A stretch of 64,000 bases of DNA from positions 6,448,001 to 6,512,000 of the forward strand of contig NZ_CP025546.1 in the NCBI RefSeq assembly GCF_003614435.1. Direction: 5' to 3'. The DNA comes from Mycobacterium paragordonae. GTDB lineage: Bacteria; Actinomycetota; Actinomycetes; Mycobacteriales; Mycobacteriaceae. Both the position numbers and the translations under genes were made by a program. The notes under the pieces are model-generated. The model was not told where the DNA came from. It did not search any database and saw only the letters and a list, made by a program, of their open reading frames with translations. This document shows positions 54,168 through 63,608 of the stretch, one piece after another. Position 1 is the first letter of the stretch, and every line of letters begins with the position of its first letter.

Positions 54168-57100
54168 TCAGCGGTCTGCGGAGCGACGGGATGCCTCCTG
54201 GACCAGCTGGACGCGCGAATTGACGCCGAGTTTGGTGTAGACGTGCGCGAGGTGAGCTTGCACCGTCCGCGGTGAGATGAACAGCCGCGTGGCGATGTCC
54301 TTACTGGCCAGACCGTCGCAGACCAGGCGCACGACCTCGTGCTCCGCGGGTGTCAGGGCGGCCCACCCGCTGCTCGGTCGTCTCCGCTCACCGCGGCCGC
54401 GCCGCGCATAGGCGATCGCCTCATCGGTGGACAACGCGGTGCCCTCGGCCCAGGCTGCGTCGAAGTCCGCCTCGTCCATCACTTCGCGCAGTGCCGCGAC
54501 CGAGGACTCGTAACCGGCTTGATGAACCTTGAACCGCACCATGCCCGTTCGCCGCCGGAACGCCTCGGCCGCGCCGAAGAGCCGGGCGGCTCGCTGAGTG
54601 TCGCCGTCTCGCGCGAGGTCGGCAACGCATTCAAGGATGCCGGCCAGCGGTTGATAGGCCTTCGTGCTGGCCGCGCAGGCGAGCGCATCTTGTGTGTCCT
54701 GCTCGGCACCTGACCTGTCGTCCTCCGCAAGGGCGACGCGGGCTCGGGCCAACAGAGCCGTCACAAGATGCCAGCCCGACGCCACTGAAACGGATTCGTC
54801 GGCCCAACGGCGCGCCACCAGGAGGTCACCTTCCGCCAGCGCCACCTCGACAGCATTGAAGGCGCGTTGCGACGTAGCGGACCGGGGCACCGCTATATGG
54901 AAGTGTCTCCAGGCTCGCTCGCTGGCGTCATGTGCGGCGCTGACGTCGCCGGCGGCCAGCGCGGCGGTGGCCGACGCCGCGTGGCCCAATCCCTGGAAGT
55001 AGTCGTCCAGCCCGGACGAGATCTCAAAGGCCCCGGCGGCCGCTGTGCGCGCCGCATCGAGCTCACCCTGATATGCCAGTACGATACTCACGCCCATCCG
55101 GGCGAGTGGTTTGAGCATCTCGTCGTGTTCGGCTTCGCACTCGGCACTCAGGCCGCGCAATGCCGCAACGGCTCCCGTCAGTTCACCTTCGAACGTGTGC
55201 GCCCAGCCGAGGCAGAATTGACACATCCGCGAGTTGGGCCGGTCACCGATCGCGTCGGCGATCTCGAGTCCTTCCGCAGCCGCCGCGCGGGCCTCGATCG
55301 CGTTGCCCATGTTGACCCAGGTGTTGGCCTGCCAGGCGAGAATCTGGCTCAGGCTCCATCGATCATCCAGATCGCGGGCGTAGACCATTGCCTCGGAGTG
55401 ATACTTCTGCGCCGTTTCGCCGTTGTAGCCGGCCCCCGCGATAAAGCCGAGGGCGGTCAAGGTTCGCGCCAGCAGGACCGGGTCGTCAAGTTGACGGGCG
55501 ATCGCCAGCGCGCGCTCGGCCCGATGAAAGCCGTCGACGACCCACATATTCAGCAGCGCCGTGTCGGCCAGGGCCCGGGCAAGCACTGGCGCGGGTACGT
55601 CGAGGTCGTCCAGATCCCTCTGAGCGGCAACGGTATCGAACCATGCCCGGCCTTCCATCAGGCGTCCACGCGCCATCCATAGCGGTTGCAGCGACGACGC
55701 CAGCGATAAGGCGCGGCCGGTATCGGAGCTCTCCAGATTCCATCCCAAAGCGCTGCGCAGGTTGTCCATCTCCAGTTCGACCTGCTTGATGCGCTGCATG
55801 TAGTCGGTGCGCGCCGGAGCGTCCAGCAGCGCCGCCATCGAGGTGTAATAGTCGCAATGCCGGGAATGAACGGCGTCGGCCTCACCTGACTCACCGAGTT
55901 TCTCCAGCGCATATTGGCGCACCGTTTCCAGCAACCGGTATCTCGTTGCACCCCCGTTGTTTTCGGCTACCACCAGCGACTTGTCGACGAGCAGGGTGAG
56001 TTGGTCCAGGACCTGATAGCGCTCTACGCCGTCGGCGCCGGTGACCGCTTGGGCGGCATCTAGATCGAAGCCGCCCAGGAACACGGCGAGCCGGCGGAAC
56101 AGCACGCGCTCGGTATCGGTCAGCAAGGTATGCGACCAATCCACCGATGCGCGCAGGGTCTGCTGTCGTCGCACCGCGATACGAGAGCCACCAGTCAACA
56201 GCCGAAAGCGGTCGTGCAGGCTGTCGACGATCTCGGTCAGCGACAGGCTACGCACTCGCGCTGCCGCCAACTCGATCGCCAGTGGCATGCCGTCCAGGCG
56301 CAGGCAGATCTCGGCCACCGCGCCACAGTTGTCCTCGTCGATGGCGAAGCCGGACCGGGCCAAACGGGCACGATCGGCGAACAACTCAACTGCCTCGTCG
56401 GACAGCGACAGGGAAGGCACCTGCCAAGCCGCTTCGCCGGTCACGCCGAGCGGCTCACGGCTGGTGGCCAGCACCGTCAACCGTGGCGCTGCGCCTAAAA
56501 GCGCGGCCACCATCGCGGCGGAGGAGTCGAGGAGGTGTTCGCAATTGTCGAGCAGCAGCAGCATGTGGCGGTCGCGCAGATGCTGCTGCAACGTGTCCAG
56601 CGTCGAACGGCCGGGTTGGTCGGACAGACCCAACGCTCGGGCCGCGGTGACGGGCACCACGACCGGATGGGTGATCGGCGCCAGATCGACATAGCAGATT
56701 CCGTCAGCGAACTGCTCGGCCAGCGCCGCAGCGACCTGCACCGCCAGGCGGGTTTTGCCCGCACCACCGGCACCGGTGAGGGTGACCAGGCGATTGCTTG
56801 TCAACGCTTCGCGAAGGTCGGCGATCTCCGCTTGCCGTCCCACGAAAGTGGTGAGCTGGGCCGGAAGATTATGCACGGCAGCGGCTTTGGGCGTACGCAG
56901 CGGCGGGAACTCGTTGCACAGGTCGGGATGACACAGTTGCAACACGCGCTCGGGACGGGGTAGATCCCGCAACGGGTGGGTGCCCAGGTCGGTCAGCGAC
57001 ACGTCGGACGGGAGTTGATCGACCACCATCAGTTCGGTCGCGCCCGACAACACGGTCTGCCCGCCGTGCGCCAGGTCCCGCAGTCGGGCAGTGCGATTGA

Positions 57101-57431
57101 TCGTCGGGCCGATGTAGTTGCCCTCGTCTCTGAGCTTCACCTCGCCGGTGTGGAGTCCGACGCGTAACCGCAGGGGGGCCAGCGGTGCCCGCTGCAGATC
57201 AAGCGCGCAGGCCACCGCGTCGGAGGCGCAGGCGAAAGCGATGACGAAGCTGTCACCCTCACCCTGCTCGACGGGGCGGACTCCCCCGTGGGCGGCAACG
57301 AGTTCGGCCAGCACCTGATCCAGGCGCGCCACGCCGGCGGTCATCTCCTCCGGCTGGCTCTCCCACAGCCGGGTTGAGCCCTCGACGTCCGCCAGCAGCA
57401 ACGTCACCGTTCCGGTCGGCAGTTCGCTCAT
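54168..57431 (-). CDS. LuxR-type regulator with cyclase-like and AAA domains
   Basis: A 1087-residue STAND-type regulator. Order: class III cyclase-like domain (about 8-165), AAA/NB-ARC ATPase with Walker A GAGGAGKTR, TPR-like helical region, and a C-terminal LuxR helix-turn-helix (LTPAEHEVVRLVCDGLASKDIATRLF region). Metal Asp15 and Asp60 and transition-state Asn112 and Arg116 are kept, but the substrate pair is Gln56/Asn105 rather than Lys/Asp, as reported for M. tuberculosis Rv0386. ATG 57431 (MSELPTGTVTLLL) was chosen by that alignment; 57461 is an alternative. Divergent from the frameshifted cyclase gene. Confidence 0.85.
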   Translation of the reverse strand: MSELPTGTVTLLLADVEGSTRLWESQPEEMTAGVARLDQVLAELVAAHGGVRPVEQGEGDSFVIAFACASDAVACALDLQRAPLAPLRLRVGLHTGEVKLRDEGNYIGPTINRTARLRDLAHGGQTVLSGATELMVVDQLPSDVSLTDLGTHPLRDLPRPERVLQLCHPDLCNEFPPLRTPKAAAVHNLPAQLTTFVGRQAEIADLREALTSNRLVTLTGAGGAGKTRLAVQVAAALAEQFADGICYVDLAPITHPVVVPVTAARALGLSDQPGRSTLDTLQQHLRDRHMLLLLDNCEHLLDSSAAMVAALLGAAPRLTVLATSREPLGVTGEAAWQVPSLSLSDEAVELFADRARLARSGFAIDEDNCGAVAEICLRLDGMPLAIELAAARVRSLSLTEIVDSLHDRFRLLTGGSRIAVRRQQTLRASVDWSHTLLTDTERVLFRRLAVFLGGFDLDAAQAVTGADGVERYQVLDQLTLLVDKSLVVAENNGGATRYRLLETVRQYALEKLGESGEADAVHSRHCDYYTSMAALLDAPARTDYMQRIKQVELEMDNLRSALGWNLESSDTGRALSLASSLQPLWMARGRLMEGRAWFDTVAAQRDLDDLDVPAPVLARALADTALLNMWVVDGFHRAERALAIARQLDDPVLLARTLTALGFIAGAGYNGETAQKYHSEAMVYARDLDDRWSLSQILAWQANTWVNMGNAIEARAAAAEGLEIADAIGDRPNSRMCQFCLGWAHTFEGELTGAVAALRGLSAECEAEHDEMLKPLARMGVSIVLAYQGELDAARTAAAGAFEISSGLDDYFQGLGHAASATAALAAGDVSAAHDASERAWRHFHIAVPRSATSQRAFNAVEVALAEGDLLVARRWADESVSVASGWHLVTALLARARVALAEDDRSGAEQDTQDALACAASTKAYQPLAGILECVADLARDGDTQRAARLFGAAEAFRRRTGMVRFKVHQAGYESSVAALREVMDEADFDAAWAEGTALSTDEAIAYARRGRGERRRPSSGWAALTPAEHEVVRLVCDGLASKDIATRLFISPRTVQAHLAHVYTKLGVNSRVQLVQEASRRSADR

Positions 57432-57566
57432 GCCCACGTCGCTCCAGTCGATTTGGCTCATGCTAACCAGCATCTGGTGACGCGTAGCGCGAAACATCGG
57501 CCAAATTGCCGATAGTGCTGCAGCCGCCATACGTACGTGAGAATGGCGGCATCGGTGCATAGTGTG

Positions 57567-57588
57567 TGTTCAAGGCCTGTTCAAGGCC
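57567..57588 (+). promoter_or_regulatory. Tandem 11-bp repeat upstream of the frameshifted cyclase
   Basis: TGTTCAAGGCC occurs twice without a gap (57567-57577, 57578-57588), directly before the -10 box at 57590-57595. Two sites one helical turn apart in the -35 region fit an activator or a dimeric regulator. Confidence 0.4.
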
Positions 57589-57589
57589 C

Positions 57590-57595
57590 TATTCT
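57590..57595 (+). promoter_or_regulatory. -10 box of the leaderless frameshifted cyclase gene
   Basis: TATTCT ends 7 nt before ATG 57603. Confidence 0.55.
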
Positions 57596-57602
57596 TACTC
57601 AA

Positions 57603-60600
57603 ATGGCGGCTGTAGCGGCGTGCCGTATGTGTGGGACCGAGCTTCTGACGGAGGCCCGCTTCTGCCACGGTTGCGGAGCGCCGCTGGCCCCGACCGACAG
57701 CGTGGCCGAATACAAGCAAGTCACCGTGTTGTTCGCCGACGTCGTGCATTCGATGGACATCGCGACGGCGGTTGGCCCGGAACGAATGCGCGAGATCATG
57801 GCGGAACTCGTCGGCCGCGCGGCCGCAGTGGTGCAGCATTACGGCGGCACGGTGGACAAATTCACCGGCGACGGAATCATGGCGATGTTCGGCGCCCCGG
57901 CCGCGCTCGAAGACCACGCGGTGCGCGCCTGCCTCACGGCTCTGGATATCCAGGACGAGGCAAACCGGCTCGGGGCCGAGGTTCAGCGACGAGACGCCGT
58001 GAACCTGCAATTGCGGGTGGGCTGAATTCCGGCCAGGTCATTGCCGGCGAGATCGGCTCGGACGCTTTCGGTTACACGGCGATCGGCGATCAGGTCGGCA
58101 TGGCTCAGCGAATGGAGTCGGTGGCACCACCCGGCGGCGTGATGCTGAGCGAATCCACCGCCCGACTGGTGGCAGCCGCGACTGTGCTCGGTGAACGGCA
58201 ACTCGTCCGCGTCAAAGGCAGTGCGGATGCGCTGCCGGCCCAGTTGTTGCTAGCCGTCTCGGTGCGGGCCGGCCCAGGCCGGTCGGACACAGCACTGGTG
58301 GGTCGCCAATGGGAACTCGGTGCGGTCGGCGCCGTCCTGGATCGAGCGATCGCGGGGCAGGGATGCGTGGTCGGCGTCGCTGGTCCGGCGGGAATCGGTA
58401 AGAGCCGGCTGGTATACGAAGCGGCGGCACTGGCCCGTGTGCGCGGGGTCGAGGTCTTCTCCACGTTCTGCGAGTCCCACACCACCGACGTGCCTTTTCA
58501 CGCGGTCGCACGGCTCTTTCGCAACGCGGTCGGGATAGCCGATTTAGACGAGGAGACCGCGCGGGCGCGGGTATCCGATCAGTTCTCCGATGCCGGAACC
58601 GACGATCTCCTGTTGCTTTACGACTTGATGGGGATTCGTGATCCCGACTCGGCGGTGCCCGGCATCGCTCCGGATGCGCGGCGGCGGCGGCTGACCGCGC
58701 TCATCAATTCGATGTCCCTGTCCACCTCGACACCGGCACTGTATGTCGTCGAGGACGTGCACTGGATCGACGCCGTCAGCGAGTCCATGTTCGTCGACCT
58801 GATGAGCGTCATTCCGCAGACCCATTCGGTGGTGCTGCTCACCTATCGCCCCGAGTACCGGGGGCCGTTAGGCAATTTGGCTGGTGCACAGACGCTTTCG
58901 CTGGCGCCGCTGAGCAGTTCCGAGGTGGGGACACTGTTAACCGAGCTGCTGGGCGTCGATGTGTCAGTACAGGCGATCGCCGGTCTGGTTGCCGAACGAG
59001 CTGCAGGCAACCCCTTCTTCGCACAGGAAATGGTGCACGAACTTGCCGGACGCGGCGTTCTCAAAGGTGAACGCGGCCAATACACCTGCGACATCGCGGT
59101 GGGTGAGATCAGCGTCCCCGCCACCCTGCAGGCGGCCATCGCGGCACGGATCGACCGGCTCGGCACCGACGCGAAGCAGACCATCAACGCCGCGGCCGTG
59201 ATCGGGTCCCGGTTCACCCCCGACCTGCTCAATGCACTCGGGATCACTCCAGCCGTCGACGAGTTGCTCGGGGCGGAGTTGATCGATCAGGTTCGGTTCA
59301 CGCCACACACCGAATATGCCTTTCGTCATCCGATGATTCGTGCGGTTGCCTACGAGTCACAACTGAAATCGGCTCGGGCGCAACTACACCAGCGACTGGC
59401 TGCTGCCATCGAAACGCGCGAACCCGCGTCGGCCGATGCGAACGCCGCTCTGATCGCCGAACACGTCGAAGCCGCCGGCGATCTGATTGCGGCATACGCG
59501 TGGCATATGCGCGCCGCTAACTGGTCTATCAATCGGGAAATCGCCGCGGCCCGGGTCAGTTGGGACCGGGCCCGCGCAGTCGCCGACTCCCTGCCCGCCG
59601 AGTACCCGAACCGGCTCGCGATGCGAATTGCGCCGCGCACCATGCTGTGCGCCACCTCGTGGCGCGGCACACCTCAGCCGGCCGGCGGGACATTCCAGGA
59701 ACTGTGTGCGCTGTGCGACGAAGCCGGGGACAAAACATCCGTTGCCATCGCGATGACCGGCGTGGTGGCAGAACACGCCCGGCACGCCCGCATGCAGGAG
59801 GCGTTGGAGCTTGCGTCTAAACAGATGGCGCTGATCGAGTCCATTGGGGATCCAGGGCTGATGATGGGGGCGGGCTTCAGTGCAATCGCGATCAAGGCGC
59901 AGCACGGAGAGATGGCGGAAGCACTGCGCTGGGCTCAGACAACGATCGACTGGGCAGCGGGAGATCCGGTCAAGGGCATCATGATCGCCGGTTCTCCCCT
60001 GCCGACGGCGCTGGCTATCCGAGGCTCTGCCCGATGGTGGTTTGGCCATGCAGGCTGGCGCGATGACTTCGCCGCAGCGTTGGAGATGGCTTGCGATGCC
60101 GACCCGCAGACATTGGGCTTCGTCACCGCGTGGGTCTTCGGCACCGGCATCCTCAACGGAGTTCAACTGGTCAGTGACGACGTTGTGAGCCACCTCGAAC
60201 ACGCGCTACGGGTGGCGGAGGCGTCGGGTGACGACACCGTACTGGGCAGCATCAAGTACGTCATGGGCTCCATGCTCGTGTGTCGCGGGGATGACGCAGA
60301 CCTGCAGCGGCGCTTGCAGTTGATCGCCGAGGTACGCGACATGTGCCGCGAGCTCCGGTTCCCCTTGTCAGAAGTATCTCCGATCGAATTTCTGCCGGCA
60401 TACGAGCAGGCTCGTACGGGTGATGCCGAGGGGGGTCTTCCCCAGATGCGGCATTCATTCACCGACATGCTGCAGAAAGGCCAGCTTGTCTACGCAACAG
60501 GCATGGCTGGATTTCTGATAGAGGTGTTGCTGGGTCGGGGATCCGACGGCGATTTGATCGAGGCGCAGGACGTCGTCGATCGGATCGCCGCCCTACCTGG

Positions 60601-60766
60601 AGACGATTGGGTTGCACGCGACCTGATGGTGCTGAGGCTGCGCGCCATGGTCGCCAAGGTGCGCGACACGGACAGCCAGTACTTTGATCTCCGGGATCGC
60701 TACCGCGCGTGGGCGCAATCCCTGGGCTTCGAGGGGCACATGCAGTGGGCCGCGCAGATGGGCTAG
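57603..60766 (+). pseudogene. Zinc-ribbon/cyclase/AAA/TPR protein, disrupted by one frameshift
   Basis: A paralogue of the 22821-25976 protein. The first frame (57603-58025, 140 residues) encodes the zinc ribbon and the start of the cyclase domain, then stops in LQLRVG-TGA. One base back, the second frame continues without interruption to 60766: NSGQVIAGEIGSDAFGYTA, Walker A GPAGIGKS and the TPR part. A single missing base near 58020 (GTGGGCTGAATT) would restore a full-length product. All else is intact, so this is either recent decay or a sequencing error; no slippery heptamer is visible. Arg is kept but the transition-state Asn is Gly, as in the other copy. Leaderless start. Confidence 0.75.
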
Positions 60767-60769
60767 GTT
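60764..60769 (+). promoter_or_regulatory. -10 box of the leaderless 60777 gene
   Basis: TAGGTT ends 7 nt before GTG 60777 and overlaps the stop codon of the cyclase paralogue. Confidence 0.55.
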
Positions 60770-60776
60770 CAGCGAC

Positions 60777-61181
60777 GTGATACTTACGGGCGCTTTCCTG
60801 GCCGATGCGGCCGCCGTCGTCGACAACAAGCTCAACGTGTCCGGTGGGGTGCTGTCCCGATTCGCGCTGGGGCCCGACCGCTCGGCCAGGTTCGTGCTGG
60901 TGGTGCTCACTCAGGCAGAGCCGGGCAACACCGATCGGATGGTCAAGATCGAGATGCGGCCGCCCAACGACGACGAACCGATCCGCCTGGAGTTCGAGGT
61001 GCCGGAAGCCTCGGTCGCCGAATTCCCGGGGTTCGCGTTCTTCGAGCTGCAGCTGCGGCTGCCCAGTGACGGCCGCTGGGTGTTGGTGGTGACCGGTGGC
61101 ACCGGAGCGATCTCGCTTCCGGTGCTGGTGACCGAGTTTGCGCCGCCGCAGCAGCAGCAGGGGCCGGCCTTCGGGCTCTGA
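60777..61181 (+). CDS. Small conserved protein (DUF6941-like)
   Basis: A 134-residue soluble beta-rich protein: ILTGAFLADAAAVVDNKLNVSGG, ARFVLVVLTQ and FAFFELQLRLPSDGRWVLVVTGG. The ADAA...DNKL.V.GG opening is typical of DUF6941-type proteins, whose function is unknown. It starts 10 bp after the cyclase paralogue, with its own -10 box. It may be a distant relative of the tandem pair at 34055-34966. Confidence 0.7.
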   Translation: MILTGAFLADAAAVVDNKLNVSGGVLSRFALGPDRSARFVLVVLTQAEPGNTDRMVKIEMRPPNDDEPIRLEFEVPEASVAEFPGFAFFELQLRLPSDGRWVLVVTGGTGAISLPVLVTEFAPPQQQQGPAFGL

Positions 61182-61229
61182 CTTTCGGGCGCTCGCGACG
61201 CCCGGGCTGCCACGGTTCAGGTTTCTCCG

Positions 61230-61295
61230 GCGCGAGCGACCCCAAAATGCCACCCCCCGCGGCGTGTCCCCGGCAACACGCGGGCGCTCGCGGCA
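61230..61295. repeat. 66-bp structured repeat, copy 1
   Basis: This copy differs from copy 2 (61325-61390) at one base. It holds nested inverted repeats: outer arms CGCGAGCG (61231-61238) and CGCTCGCG (61285-61292), inner arms GCGTGT and ACACGC around CCCCGGCA. It lies between the convergent 60777 and 61409 genes and could act as a terminator or be a member of a dispersed repeat family. Confidence 0.8.
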
Positions 61296-61324
61296 GTGGG
61301 CCCTCGGCACCCCAGCCCCCTCCC

Positions 61325-61390
61325 GCGCGAGCGACCCCAAAATGCCACCCGCCGCGGCGTGTCCCCGGCAACACGCGGGCGCTCGCGGCA
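61325..61390. repeat. 66-bp structured repeat, copy 2
   Basis: Same sequence as copy 1 except CACCCG in place of CACCCC, with the same nested hairpins. The copies start 95 bp apart. Confidence 0.8.
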
Positions 61391-61408
61391 CCAGAGGCCG
61401 CCAAAAAC

Positions 61409-62374
61409 TCAGGCCAGGGCGGGTAGCACCACGTCGGTCAGCAGCTGCACCGATTTCCACGCCTCGTCGACGGGCATTCCGCCGACCAGCGGGTGCAGCA
61501 CGATCGGGCCGTAGTAATCGGCGGCCCGGACCTCGGCGATCAGCTGATCGGGCGTCAGGAACCGGTACCGCCCGGACGCCTTGACCTCCTCGATCGTCTG
61601 AACTCCGGGCAGGTGCATCAGAGAGCGTTCGTCGGCGGACCAGCCGCCATAGGTGACCGCTTCCCAGAGGATGTGCTCGCCCAACTCGGCCCAGGCCCGG
61701 TCAGGGTCCTCATGCAGGTAGATCATTCCGCGGTTGACCGGCCCGGGCATGACGACGAACGGTTTGACGCCGGCTTCGGCGCACAATTCGCGATAGTGGG
61801 CCGCGACGTCGGGCAGGTGGTCGGCCAGGCTGAGCGGAAGCCCGAACCGCGCCGCGCGCCGCGCCGTGGCGCGCGAGCCGCCGCCCACATACAACGGCGG
61901 ATGCGGCCTGGTCCAAGTTCCCGTGCAGATACCGTCTTCGCCACCGGACCAGACAGCGAGCATTCGCTCGACCAGAGCGTCCATCAGCTTGCCGCGCCGC
62001 GTGAAGTCCACTCCGAGTGAATCGAATTCGACTGTGCGGTAACCCAGACCCACCGTGGTGTGCAGCCGGCCGCGACTCATGTTGTCGACCAGCGCGATGT
62101 CCTCGGCGAGGCGGACCGGATGCCACAGCGGACCCAGCGCGCAGTCCACGCTGGCGATCATGGTGGAGGTTCGCGCCAGGAACATGGACGCGGCCATGAT
62201 CGGGTTGCAACTCCAGCCGTGTCCGGTCGCGTGGTGTTCGTCGACGCTGACCGTGGTGATCCCACGCGACTCGCCGAACTCCACCAGCTCCATTGCCGCG
62301 TTGAGCAATTCGCTCTGCTTGCGCGGATTGCCTTGCGGGGAACCGAAATTGAACCTCAGCACCGTCAGGATCAT
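61409..62374 (-). CDS. LLM-class oxidoreductase (F420- or flavin-dependent)
   Basis: A 321-residue luciferase-like TIM barrel: SVDEHHATGHGWSCNPIM, WHPVRLAEDIALVDNMSRGRLHTTVGLGYR and YVGGGSRATARRAARFG are typical of mycobacterial F420-dependent or flavin-dependent LLM enzymes. The cofactor and substrate cannot be told from sequence alone. It is the last gene of the leftward operon and starts 6 bp after the VOC gene. Confidence 0.88.
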   Translation of the reverse strand: MILTVLRFNFGSPQGNPRKQSELLNAAMELVEFGESRGITTVSVDEHHATGHGWSCNPIMAASMFLARTSTMIASVDCALGPLWHPVRLAEDIALVDNMSRGRLHTTVGLGYRTVEFDSLGVDFTRRGKLMDALVERMLAVWSGGEDGICTGTWTRPHPPLYVGGGSRATARRAARFGLPLSLADHLPDVAAHYRELCAEAGVKPFVVMPGPVNRGMIYLHEDPDRAWAELGEHILWEAVTYGGWSADERSLMHLPGVQTIEEVKASGRYRFLTPDQLIAEVRAADYYGPIVLHPLVGGMPVDEAWKSVQLLTDVVLPALA

Positions 62375-62380
62375 GTTCGG

Positions 62381-62848
62381 CTACTGCGCCATGGACTGCA
62401 GGAAGGCGGGAAAGTCGGGAAATAAGGCGCGGTCCACGATCTCGATGCGCGTGCCACCGGCGTCTACGTAGTAGGCGAACATCGCCAGCGTCGAGTCGGC
62501 CACGTCGGCGGTCATTTCGAGAGTGAACCCGTTGTCTTCCAATGCCTTCCCCGTCTCGGCGAGGTCGTCGACGAAGTAGCCCAGGTGGTGGACGGCGTTT
62601 CCTGGTGCCGCCACCCACGGTGTCCCCGGTGTCTCCTGGATCAGTTCCAAGTACGGGCTCTGCACGGAGTAGACGAAGTTCGAGGTCAGTTCACGGGTGC
62701 CCGTGGCAGTGCGGAAGGGCAGCGTGAAGCACATCGGTTTGATCCAGCGGTAGCCGGCCAGCGCGGTTAACCGGGCCATCGCGGCGTCGAGGTCGGGCAC
62801 CACGATGCCGGTGTGGTAGAGGTCCTCGGCTCGAAGTGCGAGTGCCAT
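62381..62848 (-). CDS. VOC superfamily protein
   Basis: A 155-residue single VOC protein: LYHTGIVVPDLDAAMARLTALAGY at the start, then AVHHLGYFVDDLAETGKALEDNGF and GGTRIEIVDRALFPDF. His and Glu positions for a metal site (LYHTG, VHHLG, IEIVD) are present. GAGGACGGGAAT precedes ATG 62848, with AGGA or GGG as the ribosome site. It lies 10 bp after the SDR and 6 bp before the LLM gene, so it belongs to the same operon. Substrate unknown. Confidence 0.85.
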   Translation of the reverse strand: MALALRAEDLYHTGIVVPDLDAAMARLTALAGYRWIKPMCFTLPFRTATGTRELTSNFVYSVQSPYLELIQETPGTPWVAAPGNAVHHLGYFVDDLAETGKALEDNGFTLEMTADVADSTLAMFAYYVDAGGTRIEIVDRALFPDFPAFLQSMAQ

Positions 62849-62858
62849 ATTCCCGTCC

Positions 62859-63608
62859 TCAGATGCAGTCGGATGCGCCGTCGACGACGAACACCGCACC
62901 GGTGGTGTAACTGCTTTGTTCGGTGCACAAGAAGGCTACCGTGGGTGCGATCTCGCCGACCCTGCCGAAGCGCTGCAGCGGGATATGCGCCAACTCGGTG
63001 TCCACGAGTTCGGCCACCGAAAGCATCGGTGCGGTCATCGGAGTCTCGACGGCGCCCGGCGCCACCGCGTTCACCCGAATCCCGCGCGCGGCCCACTTCA
63101 CCGCGAGATTTCTTGTCACACAGATGATTCCGGCCTTTGCCGCACCATAACCGGGGACCAGCGGGACGGCCCGCAGGGCGGACATGGAGGCCAGGTTCAC
63201 CACGCTGGCGCCACCGCTCGCGCTCGACGCCTGCAGCGCGCGGCGCAGCCCGACCGTCAGCCGGTACGGGCCGGTCAGGTTCAGCCCGACCGAAGCCTCG
63301 AACCCGTCCGGCTTCGATTCGTCGAGTCCCCCTGGAAAATTCGCACCGGCATTGTTCACCAGCACGTCGAGGTCGGTGAATCGTTGCGTCAGCGCGTCCA
63401 CCGAAGCTGGGTCGGTGATCTGCAATTGGTGATAGGTCATGCCGGACAGGTCGGTGTCGTATTCGCCTGCGTCGGCCTTGGTTCCGGTGATCGTGACCCG
63501 CGCACCGGCATCCCGGAACAGGGTGGCGATCGCGTGGCCTATTCCGCTGGTACCACCGGTGATCAAGGCCGTTGTCCCGGTGAAGTCGAAGGAGACCCGT
63601 GCGGTCAT
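62859..63608 (-). CDS. Short-chain dehydrogenase/reductase
   Basis: A 249-residue SDR: ITGGTSGIGHAIATLF (cofactor loop), VNNAGAN, catalytic Ser in NLASMSAL and YGAAK (YxxxK), ending YTTGAVFVVDGASDCI. Its start overlaps the upstream sulfatase-like gene as ATGA. Substrate unknown; the neighbours suggest oxidation of an alcohol freed from a sulfate or other ester. Confidence 0.9.
   Translation of the reverse strand: MTARVSFDFTGTTALITGGTSGIGHAIATLFRDAGARVTITGTKADAGEYDTDLSGMTYHQLQITDPASVDALTQRFTDLDVLVNNAGANFPGGLDESKPDGFEASVGLNLTGPYRLTVGLRRALQASSASGGASVVNLASMSALRAVPLVPGYGAAKAGIICVTRNLAVKWAARGIRVNAVAPGAVETPMTAPMLSVAELVDTELAHIPLQRFGRVGEIAPTVAFLCTEQSSYTTGAVFVVDGASDCI

Noticed and set aside
58010..58030. 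Programmed -1 frameshift in the cyclase paralogue
   Set aside because: The sequence around GTGGGCTGA has no tandem-slip heptamer and no clear downstream stimulator; a deletion or read error is simpler.
61182..61408. Insertion sequence remnant
   Set aside because: The 66-bp copies have internal dyads but no transposase fragment and no target-site duplication, so they were listed only as repeats.
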